From Nocardiopsis metallicus (lineage in GTDB: Bacteria > Actinomycetota > Actinomycetes > Streptosporangiales > Streptosporangiaceae), in contig NZ_JACHDO010000001.1 in assembly GCF_014201115.1 (NCBI RefSeq), positions 3,286,001-3,350,000 of the forward strand: a DNA stretch of 64,000 nt. Reading direction: 5' to 3'. Below, one piece after another: positions 7,134-13,829 of the stretch (position 1 is its first letter; every line of letters begins with the position of its first letter). Below the pieces are notes generated by a model. That model did no database searches. It saw only the letters and a list, made by a program, of their open reading frames with translations, and was not told where the DNA came from. A program made the position numbers and the translations under genes.

Positions 7134-8015
7134 TCAGCCCTTGGTGACGGTGACGATGTTGCCGTTCTTGTTGTTCACGACCACGCGGATCCTGTTCTTG
7201 CCCTTGCCCTGGACGAAAACACTGGTGTTGCCCTTCCCCGCGGTCTTCTTCCCATTCTGGACGACCTGCTGGACGACCTTCTGGCTGACCTTCCGCTTGG
7301 CCATCTGGCCGGCGGCATGGGCGGTGATCCTCGCCCCCACCATCAGCGCGGGGATCCAGAACGGGTCGGCGACCACGGGGTAGACCGTGTCCTCGCCGAA
7401 CTCCACCCGCTGCACGAGGGAGTCGCCCTGGACGGTCAGCTCGGTGGGCAAGGGGGCGCCGTCGGCGTCCACCGCCCACGGCGGGGCGACGGTCCCGACC
7501 ATGTCGCCGTTCCCGTCGAGGACGAACGCACCGCCGTCCTCGAGCTCCACGAGCTCACCGCCCTCAGGCAGGTCGAGGTCGAAGCGGTACTCGTCCGGGG
7601 CGGACGGGGAGTCAATGTACAGCAGCAGGCGCGCTGTGCCACCGTCTTCCGTCCGAACCGCCGAAGAGAAGTCGGCGGAGTCCCCGGCGAACAGCATCGT
7701 GCCCGACGCGCCCACGGACGCGCGGGCCCGGTCCGGGGCGGGCATCCCGATGAGGATCTCCTCGCCGTCTGGGAGGGGGACGCGCAGGGCCGAGTCCGGC
7801 TCGGAGCCGATGGTCACCTCCTCCGGCCGGCCGGAGGAGAAGAACTCCTCGGGGTAGGCCGCGGACTCCTCCGCGGCGACAGCGTCGGCCACCTCGTCGA
7901 TACGGTCGAGAGTGTCGCGCGTGTGGTCGGGCCGCTCGTCGGCGACCACCGCCGTCTCCGAGAGAAGGAGCGCGGCTACGACTCCGAGGGCTAGGGCCGG
8001 GTACTGCTTCTTCAC
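7134..8015 (-). CDS. Secreted multi-domain protein, possible toxin carrier
   Basis: The 293-residue protein has a signal peptide (MKKQYPALALGVVAALLLSE, cleaved near TAVVADE). Residues 30-215 are acidic and beta-rich and include YRFDLDLPEGGEL, GTVAPPWAVDADG and a closing YPVVADPFW. That arrangement is seen in exported actinobacterial proteins which carry different C-termini. The last 75 residues switch to Lys/Asn/Gln-rich sequence ending RIRVVVNNKNGNIVTVTKG, like the final strands of small DUF4258/RelE-fold toxins. The missing bulk of such a fold suggests a short or eroded toxin. A GTG start at 8015 is used; its ribosome-binding site is weak. A DUF2283 gene follows. The toxin role is a hypothesis; export is well supported. 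Confidence 0.6.
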   Translation of the reverse strand: MKKQYPALALGVVAALLLSETAVVADERPDHTRDTLDRIDEVADAVAAEESAAYPEEFFSSGRPEEVTIGSEPDSALRVPLPDGEEILIGMPAPDRARASVGASGTMLFAGDSADFSSAVRTEDGGTARLLLYIDSPSAPDEYRFDLDLPEGGELVELEDGGAFVLDGNGDMVGTVAPPWAVDADGAPLPTELTVQGDSLVQRVEFGEDTVYPVVADPFWIPALMVGARITAHAAGQMAKRKVSQKVVQQVVQNGKKTAGKGNTSVFVQGKGKNRIRVVVNNKNGNIVTVTKG

Positions 8016-8243
8016 CGGGGTGTCCCGTCTACGTCTATGGATTCTCCAGGAACACGGCAGCGCCCCCGACCACTACGGTTCGTGGCCGTATGGGTCGGGA
8101 GCGCGGTCGGGGAGGTGAATATCCTCTCGGGAACAGAAGGCCACAAACCTCCCACCGAGGAAGGAAGTCGGTCATGACCTTCGTTGCGTAGGCGGCTTCC
8201 CGATCCCTGACTTTGGTCAGGTCCGGGGTGGAGCGGCAGGGCT

Positions 8244-8279
8244 CGCTCGGGGCCGCCCCCAGCGGTACCGCCCCGAGCG
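8244..8279 (-). terminator. Hairpin terminator of the TetR-type regulator
   Basis: CGCTCGGGGC (8244-8253) pairs with GCCCCGAGCG (8270-8279), immediately beyond the stop at 8285. Confidence 0.75.
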
Positions 8280-8284
8280 GGACG

Positions 8285-8863
8285 TCAGCCTTCGAGATCG
8301 ATGCGGTTGACCACCCGGGTGGCCAGCTCTTCCAATCCGCCCTCGGAGGCGAGCACCCCGGGCAGGGTGAGGTATTCGGTCACCAGCCAGTTCAGGGCCA
8401 GGTACAGCACCAGGACGGTGTCACGGCCGCCGGGCATACCGGCCTCCTCGTGGAAGGCGATGTTGGCGTCCAGGTCCGCGCGGACGCGGGCGGTGAGGTC
8501 CGCGCGCAGTTCGGGGCGGCGGGTGGCCTCCAGCTGGAGCTCCAGCGCGGCCAGGTAGACGTTGGGATCGGCGGCCAGACGCGTGACCGTGGCGCGCATG
8601 ATCTCGGCGAGTTTGGCCCGGTCGCGGGGGCCGGAGAGCACGTTGTCCCACTCGGCCCGTGCGGGCATGAAGCGCTCATAGGTGCGGACGCTGGCCTGGG
8701 CGAGCAACTCCTCGCGGTTGGTGAAGTAGTTGGAGGCGGTGCCGACAGGCACCCCCGCCCTGGTGTCAACGGCCCGAAAGGTGAGCCCGCGGGCGCCCTC
8801 CTCGGCGAGCACCCCAATGGCGGCGTCCAGTAGCGCCGCACGCCGCTCCGGGTTCCTGACCAC
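8285..8863 (-). CDS. TetR-family transcriptional regulator
   Basis: The 192-residue protein has an N-terminal TetR helix-turn-helix (residues about 7-52: LLDAAIGVLAEEGARGLTF, then VPVGTASNYFTNREELL). The C-terminal ligand domain is helical and specific to this subfamily. The GTG at 8863 has GAGGGAG upstream. It is divergent from the reductase gene at 8991, and the 127-base gap between them holds two AAGTACTT boxes. The simplest reading is that it represses itself and the reductase and is released by a ligand related to the reductase's substrate. The ligand is unknown. Confidence 0.85.
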   Translation of the reverse strand: MVRNPERRAALLDAAIGVLAEEGARGLTFRAVDTRAGVPVGTASNYFTNREELLAQASVRTYERFMPARAEWDNVLSGPRDRAKLAEIMRATVTRLAADPNVYLAALELQLEATRRPELRADLTARVRADLDANIAFHEEAGMPGGRDTVLVLYLALNWLVTEYLTLPGVLASEGGLEELATRVVNRIDLEG

Positions 8864-8920
8864 GTGTTTCTCCCTCTCATCGAGGGGTCCCGAAAACCCC
8901 TTGGCAAACTACTACATTCG

Positions 8921-8942
8921 AAGTACTTTGTTTGAAGTACTT
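8921..8942. promoter_or_regulatory. Tandem AAGTACTT boxes, putative TetR operator
   Basis: The 8-base palindrome AAGTACTT occurs at 8921-8928 and 8935-8942, 14 bases apart, each within a GAAGTACTTT repeat. The site lies between the divergent regulator and reductase genes in an unusually AT-rich patch. Confidence 0.6.
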
Positions 8943-8990
8943 TAATCATAGTGGTCATTCGGCCACGAGGACACCCTCACGAGGAGACAC

Positions 8991-9599
8991 ATGCGAACCC
9001 TCACCTACTTCGTCGCGGCCTCGCTCGACGGCTACGTCTGCGCGCCCGACGGTTCCTTCGGCTTCTTTCCCCTCGGCGACCCCGCTGAGGGCCTCGGGGA
9101 GACCGGCGAGTTCCATGTGAACGAGTACCCGGAACTGCTCCCCGCCCCAGCCCGCCAAGCGCTCGGGGTGGACGTGCCCAACAAGCACTTCGACACCATG
9201 CTGCAGGGCCGGGGCTCCTACCAGGTCGGCCTCGACGAGGGGATGACCAGCCCCTACGGGCACATGCGCGAGTACGTCTTCTCACGCACCCTGCCGACCG
9301 ACGTCGACCCGAACGTCACGGTGGTGGCCGCCGACCCGCTGAAGATCGTCCGTGAGCTCAAGAGGGAGGACGGCGAGCTCGGAATCTGCCTGGTCGGCGG
9401 GCCCAGCATCGCCGGACTCCTGCTGCCGGAGATCGACGAGCTCATGATCAAGCGGTACCCGGTCGTAGCCGGACACGGAAAGCCCTTCTTCGAGGGCGCG
9501 GCCTTCGACCCCGCCGAGTTCGAGCGGGTGGAGAGCCACGTCTTCGAGAAGGGTGCCGACTACACCCTCTTCCGCCGGCGCGCCGCCGTCGCGACGTGA
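8991..9599 (+). CDS. Dihydrofolate reductase/RibD C-terminal family oxidoreductase
   Basis: The 202-residue protein starts MRTLTYFVAASLDGYVCAPD, the opening of the RibD C-terminal (DHFR-like) fold that binds NADPH. The family's glycine-rich segment appears late as GICLVGGPSIAGLLL (about residues 135-149), followed by IDELMIKRYPVVAGHGKPFF. An AGGAG lies 8 bases before the ATG. It is about the usual length for stand-alone members of the family, whose substrates are mostly unknown; they are not the classical folate enzyme. It is divergent from, and probably controlled by, the TetR-type gene at 8285. It ends 28 bases from the convergent nadE. Confidence 0.85.
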   Translation: MRTLTYFVAASLDGYVCAPDGSFGFFPLGDPAEGLGETGEFHVNEYPELLPAPARQALGVDVPNKHFDTMLQGRGSYQVGLDEGMTSPYGHMREYVFSRTLPTDVDPNVTVVAADPLKIVRELKREDGELGICLVGGPSIAGLLLPEIDELMIKRYPVVAGHGKPFFEGAAFDPAEFERVESHVFEKGADYTLFRRRAAVAT

Positions 9600-9627
9600 C
9601 CCGCAACGCCGGGCCCGCCGTGCGCGC

Positions 9628-11406
9628 TCACACCGTCCAGCGGTTGGTGATGGGCAGACGGCGGTCCCGGCTGAGGTTGCGGGAACTGATCTTGGTGCCG
9701 GGCGCGCTCTGGCGGCGCTTGTACTCGGCCCGGTCCACCAGCCGGATCACCCGACGCACCAGCTCGGGGTCGTAACCGGCGAAGACCAGCTCCGCCTCAC
9801 CCCGATCGGTGCCCACGTAGGCGTCCAGGACCGCGTCCAGCAGCGCGTAGTCGGGCAGGGAGTCCGCGTCGAGCTGATCGGGGCGCAGCTCCGCGCTGGG
9901 CGGTTTGGTGATCGAGTTCTCCGGGATCGGCGGGGTGTGCCCCTGCCGGGCCGCCTCGGCGTTGCGCCACAGCGCCAGCTCCCACACCAGCGTCTTCCAG
10001 CAGTCCTTGATCGGGGCGAAACCGCCCACCGAGTCGCCGTACAGCGTGGAGTAGCCGGTGGCGGCCTCGCTCTTGTTGCCGGTGGCCAGCACCAGGTGGC
10101 CCTCCTGGTTGGACAACGCCATGAGCAGCGTGCCGCGCACCCGCGCCTGGAGGTTCTCCGCGGCGAGCCCGCTCAACGGAGCGTCAGCGCCCTCCGCCGC
10201 CTGCTCGAAGGCCTCGACCACCGGGGCGATCGGCACCGTGCGGGCCGCGAAACCCTGGCGTTGGGCCAGGTCCTCCGCGTCAGCGACCGAGTGCCCACTG
10301 GAGTAGGCGCTGGGCAGCAGGACACCGTGCACCCGTTCCGGGCCCAGCGCGTCCACGGCGATCGTCGCGACCAGGGCCGAGTCGATCCCCCCGGAGATCC
10401 CCAGGACCGCCGAGGCGAACCCGTTCTTGGCCGCGTAGTCGCGCAGGCCCACCACCAGCGCGCGGTAGACCTCCCCGACGTCGGAAAGCGGATCCGGGCG
10501 CGGGGTGACGGTGTCGCGCACCGGTGCGCAGGGCTCCGCGGGCGCGGCGGACAGCGTGCGCCGGACGATCCGCAGACCGTCCACCACCTCGCCGTCACCG
10601 GCGCCGCCCCTGGTCTGCGCGGCCTCCGCCAGCTCCAGGTCGGCGAGCAGCAGAGCGTCCTCGAACTGCGGAGCACGCGCCATCAGCTCGCCCTCGGCGT
10701 CCACCACCAGGGAGTCGCCCTCGAAGACCAGATCGTCCTGACCGCCGACCATGTTCACGTAGGCCACGGCCGCGCCGGTCTCGCGGGCGCGGCGCGAGCA
10801 GAGTTCCAGGCGTGCGTCGTCCTTGTGCCGCTCATAGGGAGAGCCGTTCAGCGTGACCAGCAGAGCGGCCCTCGCCGCTCGCACCGCGGTGACCGGGCCG
10901 CCGTCCTGCCACAGGTCCTCGCAGACGGCCAGTGCCACGTCCACCCCGCGCACCCGGATCACCGGCAGGGTGTCGCCGGGCACGAAGTTGCGGTACTCGT
11001 CGAAGACCCCGTAGTTGGGCAGGTGGTGCTTGGCGGAGGTGAGCTCGACACGTCCCCCGTGCAGCACGGCGACCGCGTTCTGCGGCGCCCCCGAGGGCTG
11101 GCCGTACCGCTCACCCGGGCCTTCCCTCCGGGAGAGGAAACCCACCACCACCGGCAGCTCGCCCAGCCCCGCTTCGGCCAGATCGGTGGCCAGCGCCCGG
11201 GTGGCCCGCACCGACGCCGACACGAACGAGTCGCGCAGGGCCAGGTCCTCGACCGGGTAACCGGTGACGATCATCTCCGGCAGCACCACCAGGTGGGCGC
11301 CGGCCGCCGCGGCTCGCCGGGCGGAGCCCAGCACGAGCCGACCGTTTCCCTCCAGGTCACCCACGGTGGGGTTGACCTGGGCCAGTGCGATTCTCAGCTG
11401 TGCCAC
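9628..11406 (-). CDS. nadE: Glutamine-dependent NAD+ synthetase
   Basis: The 592-residue enzyme makes NAD+ from nicotinic acid adenine dinucleotide, with ATP and ammonia drawn from glutamine. The N-terminal nitrilase-type glutaminase domain (about 1-270) shows the Glu of PEMIVTG and the nucleophile Cys of VAVCEDLWQDG. The C-terminal synthetase domain carries the PP-loop LGISGGIDSALVA and the later ATGNKSE motif. The length fits the eukaryote/mycobacterium-like glutamine-dependent class, not the short ammonia-dependent one. The start is a GTG at 11406 with no good ribosome-binding site but with TACGCT six bases before it, so the message may be leaderless. Confidence 0.95.
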   Translation of the reverse strand: MAQLRIALAQVNPTVGDLEGNGRLVLGSARRAAAAGAHLVVLPEMIVTGYPVEDLALRDSFVSASVRATRALATDLAEAGLGELPVVVGFLSRREGPGERYGQPSGAPQNAVAVLHGGRVELTSAKHHLPNYGVFDEYRNFVPGDTLPVIRVRGVDVALAVCEDLWQDGGPVTAVRAARAALLVTLNGSPYERHKDDARLELCSRRARETGAAVAYVNMVGGQDDLVFEGDSLVVDAEGELMARAPQFEDALLLADLELAEAAQTRGGAGDGEVVDGLRIVRRTLSAAPAEPCAPVRDTVTPRPDPLSDVGEVYRALVVGLRDYAAKNGFASAVLGISGGIDSALVATIAVDALGPERVHGVLLPSAYSSGHSVADAEDLAQRQGFAARTVPIAPVVEAFEQAAEGADAPLSGLAAENLQARVRGTLLMALSNQEGHLVLATGNKSEAATGYSTLYGDSVGGFAPIKDCWKTLVWELALWRNAEAARQGHTPPIPENSITKPPSAELRPDQLDADSLPDYALLDAVLDAYVGTDRGEAELVFAGYDPELVRRVIRLVDRAEYKRRQSAPGTKISSRNLSRDRRLPITNRWTV

Positions 11407-11412
11407 GGGCCG

Positions 11413-11418
11413 AGCGTA
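11413..11418 (-). promoter_or_regulatory. Putative -10 hexamer of a leaderless nadE transcript
   Basis: TACGCT on the minus strand fits TAnnnT and ends six bases before the GTG. No clear -35 is seen. Confidence 0.45.
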
Positions 11419-11667
11419 TCCACCGATTGTTTCCGGGGCGTGTTACATCACCGGTCCGGCGCGACGAATACGGCCCGGGGTGGCCCGAAACCCCCGCGCC
11501 GGAGGTCATAATGCGTGTGCGGGGGACGGACCGGGCAGGCTGGCTGGCGTGTGCGGAAATACCCTGGAAATATCCGCACGGCACACTGGTCCCGGGACAA
11601 CGCGTCCGGCTCGGCTCCGCTCAGGTGGGCCTGGACCGGGACCGACCGGCATCGAGGAAGGTTGATC

Positions 11668-13029
11668 GTGAATCGACAGCAGGAATTCGTGCTCCGCACG
11701 TTGGAGGAGCGCGACATCCGGTTCGTGAGGCTGTGGTTCACCGACGTGCTCGGGTACCTCAAGTCCGTGGCGGTGGCACCCGCCGAACTGGAGGCGGCCT
11801 TCTCCGAGGGCATCGGGTTCGACGGTTCGGCCATCGAGGGCTTCGCCCGGGTGTACGAGGCAGACATGCTCGCCCAGCCCGACCCCTCCACCTTCCAGGT
11901 GCTGCCCTGGCGCAACGAACCGCACGGCACCGCGCGCATGTACTGCGACATCCTCATGCCCGACGGCTCGCCGTCCCCGGCCGACCCGCGGCACGTGCTC
12001 AAGCGGCAGCTCGGCAAGGCCTCCGACCTCGGTTTCACGTTCTACACGCACCCCGAGATCGAGTTCTACCTCCTGAAGAAGTTCCCCGAGCACGGTGAGT
12101 TCCCCGAGCCCAACGACTCCGGCGGCTACTTCGACCACACGCCGCACAACAGCGCGCACGACTTCCGGCGCAACGCGATCAACATGCTCGAGGCCATGGG
12201 CATCTCGGTGGAGTTCAGCCACCACGAGGGCGGCCCGGGCCAGCAGGAGATCGACCTGCGCTACGCGGACGCGCTGACCACCGCCGACAACATCATGACC
12301 TTCCGGCTCGTGATGAAGGAGGTGGCCATGGAACAGGGCGTGTACGCCACCTTCATGCCCAAGCCCTTCACCCAGTACCCGGGTTCGGGCATGCACACCC
12401 ACCTCTCCCTCTTCGAGGGCGACCGCAACGCCTTCTACGAGCCCGGCGCGGAGTACCAGCTCTCCAAGGTCGGTCGCGGGTTCATCGCGGGCCTGCTCCG
12501 TCACGCCGACGAGATCGCGGCCGTCACCAACCAGTGGGTGAACTCCTACAAGCGCATCTGGGACGACCCCGCGGCCTCCGCCGGTATGGGCGGCGAAGCC
12601 CCGGCCTACATCTGCTGGGGCCACAACAACCGTTCCGCCCTGGTCCGCGTACCGATGTACAAGCCGGGCAAGTCGAACTCCAGCCGGATCGAGATCCGCT
12701 CCCTGGACAGCTCGGCCAACCCGTACCTCGCCTACGCCGTCATCCTGGCCGCGGGCCTCAAGGGCATCGAAGAGGGCTACGAACTGCCCCCGGGCGCCGA
12801 GGACGACGTCTGGGCCCTCACCGACTCCGAGCGCCGCGCCCTGGGCATCAAGCCCCTCCCGCAGAGCCTCGACGAGGCCCTGCGCCTCATGGAGAACAGC
12901 GAACTGGTCGCCGAAACCCTCGGTGAGCACGTCTTCGACTTCTTCCTGCGCAACAAGAAGGCGGAGTGGAACTCCTACCGCCGCCAGGTAACGCCCTACG
13001 AACTCCAGCGCTACCTGCCGACTCTCTGA
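11668..13029 (+). CDS. glnA2: Glutamine synthetase-like enzyme, GlnA2 type
   Basis: The 453-residue type-I glutamine synthetase family protein starts at a GTG at 11668 with GAGGAAGG upstream; the in-frame extension back to 11515 is non-coding. Conserved segments are present: GFDGSAIEGFARV, EIEFYLLKK, HHEGGPGQQEIDLRY, GMHTHLSLFEG, NRSALVRVP and NPYLAYA. In the loop that holds the adenylylated Tyr of classical GlnA, it reads EEGYELPPG instead of NLYDLPPEE. With the nearby glnE and nadE this matches the actinobacterial glnA2 locus. Some GlnA2/GlnA3 relatives act as gamma-glutamylpolyamine synthetases, so true glutamine formation is not certain. A strong terminator follows. Confidence 0.9.
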   Translation: MNRQQEFVLRTLEERDIRFVRLWFTDVLGYLKSVAVAPAELEAAFSEGIGFDGSAIEGFARVYEADMLAQPDPSTFQVLPWRNEPHGTARMYCDILMPDGSPSPADPRHVLKRQLGKASDLGFTFYTHPEIEFYLLKKFPEHGEFPEPNDSGGYFDHTPHNSAHDFRRNAINMLEAMGISVEFSHHEGGPGQQEIDLRYADALTTADNIMTFRLVMKEVAMEQGVYATFMPKPFTQYPGSGMHTHLSLFEGDRNAFYEPGAEYQLSKVGRGFIAGLLRHADEIAAVTNQWVNSYKRIWDDPAASAGMGGEAPAYICWGHNNRSALVRVPMYKPGKSNSSRIEIRSLDSSANPYLAYAVILAAGLKGIEEGYELPPGAEDDVWALTDSERRALGIKPLPQSLDEALRLMENSELVAETLGEHVFDFFLRNKKAEWNSYRRQVTPYELQRYLPTL

Positions 13030-13060
13030 TCGGGAGTACCGAGCCCGGGAGTACCGAGCG
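13030..13060 (+). repeat. 15-base tandem direct repeat
   Basis: CGGGAGTACCGAGC is present at 13031-13044 and again at 13046-13059, directly after the glnA2-type stop codon and before its terminator. It looks like a local duplication. Confidence 0.7.
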
Positions 13061-13061
13061 T

Positions 13062-13095
13062 CGAGGCCCGTCCCCCTGGCCGGGGACGGGCCTCG
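13062..13095 (+). terminator. Strong hairpin terminator after the glnA2-type gene
   Basis: A perfect 14-base stem, CGAGGCCCGTCCCC (13062-13075) with GGGGACGGGCCTCG (13082-13095), has a 6-base loop and is followed by TTCTGT. Confidence 0.85.
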
Positions 13096-13140
13096 TTCTG
13101 TCGCCCGGCTATTCCCGATCCCGTTGCCAAGCACGTCACA

Positions 13141-13154
13141 TACCCCCCGGGGTA
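13141..13154. promoter_or_regulatory. CsoR/CstR-like operator before the rhodanese gene
   Basis: TACCCC-CC-GGGGTA is a 6-2-6 palindrome with the A/T-flanked C-run/G-run architecture of operators bound by CsoR-family Cu(I) or persulfide (CstR) sensors. It lies 90 bases before the start codon. No csoR-like gene is in the window. Confidence 0.5.
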
Positions 13155-13243
13155 GTATTCCTACTAGGCTGGTGGACTACCCCGGTCCCGCCCACCGCGC
13201 CTACCCCCTCCGCCCTGCCCGACTCCCTTCAGGAGCCAGAGAC

Positions 13244-13822
13244 ATGAGCAAGTTCGTCGACGTAGCGACCGTACGCACCCGGGTCGACAGCAACTCCGCC
13301 CCACTCCTGGTGGACGTGCGCACCCCCGCCGAGTTCGAGAGCTCGCACATCCCCGGCGCCGTCAACCTCCCCCTGGGCCAGCTCGACCAGCACGCTGGGC
13401 GCGTGGCCCGGGACACCTCCGAGCAGGTCGTCCTCATCTGCCAGTCCGGCCCCCGCGCCGAACAGGCACAGACCAAGCTGGCGGCCGCGGGCCTGAGCGA
13501 CTCCGTGGTCCTCTCCGGCGGCATGAACGCCTGGGCCGCCGCAGACGCCCCGGCCGTGCACGGCCGGGAACGCTGGGCCCTGGAGCGCCAGGTGCGCCTG
13601 ATCGCCGGTTCGATCGTGCTGGTCACCGCCCTGCTGAGCCTGTGGTGGACCCCGGCCGTGTTCGTCGCCGCCTTCATCGGCGCCGGGCTGACCTTCGCCG
13701 GGCTGACCAACACCTGCGGCATGGCACTCATGCTCGCCAAGCTGCCCTACAACCAGCCGGTCAACAAGGTGGACATCGAGGCCTCGCTGGCCCGGATGAG
13801 CCGGGCCGGTTCCCGAACCTGA
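13244..13822 (+). CDS. Membrane rhodanese (rhodanese + DUF2892), YgaP type
   Basis: The ATG at 13244 follows AGGAGCCAGAG and gives 192 residues. Residues 1-105 form a rhodanese domain (LVDVRTPAEFESSHIPGA) with the active-site loop CQSGPR, whose Cys carries a persulfide sulfur. Residues 120-175 are a DUF2892 membrane hairpin with two helices around TPAVFVAAFIGAGLTFAG and the conserved NTCGMALMLAKLPYN. The arrangement is that of inner-membrane YgaP. The upstream CsoR/CstR-like palindrome fits induction by reactive sulfur species, so sulfide or persulfide detoxification is likely. The gene stands alone and converges with the regulator at 13830. Confidence 0.9.
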   Translation: MSKFVDVATVRTRVDSNSAPLLVDVRTPAEFESSHIPGAVNLPLGQLDQHAGRVARDTSEQVVLICQSGPRAEQAQTKLAAAGLSDSVVLSGGMNAWAAADAPAVHGRERWALERQVRLIAGSIVLVTALLSLWWTPAVFVAAFIGAGLTFAGLTNTCGMALMLAKLPYNQPVNKVDIEASLARMSRAGSRT

Positions 13823-13829
13823 CAGAGGA

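Noticed and set aside
6865..7479. 204-codon minus frame extending the DUF2283 gene upstream
   Set aside because: The extension overlaps the secreted-protein gene in another frame; the ATG at 7098 has a good ribosome-binding site and matches the family length.
11425..11450. Possible GlnR box between nadE and the glnA2-type gene
   Set aside because: GTAAC and GAAAC are present on the minus strand, but the spacing is 8 bases instead of 6 and no second half-site pair was found.
9553..11511. Long plus-strand open frame opposite nadE
   Set aside because: Antisense shadow; nadE shows all catalytic motifs on the minus strand.
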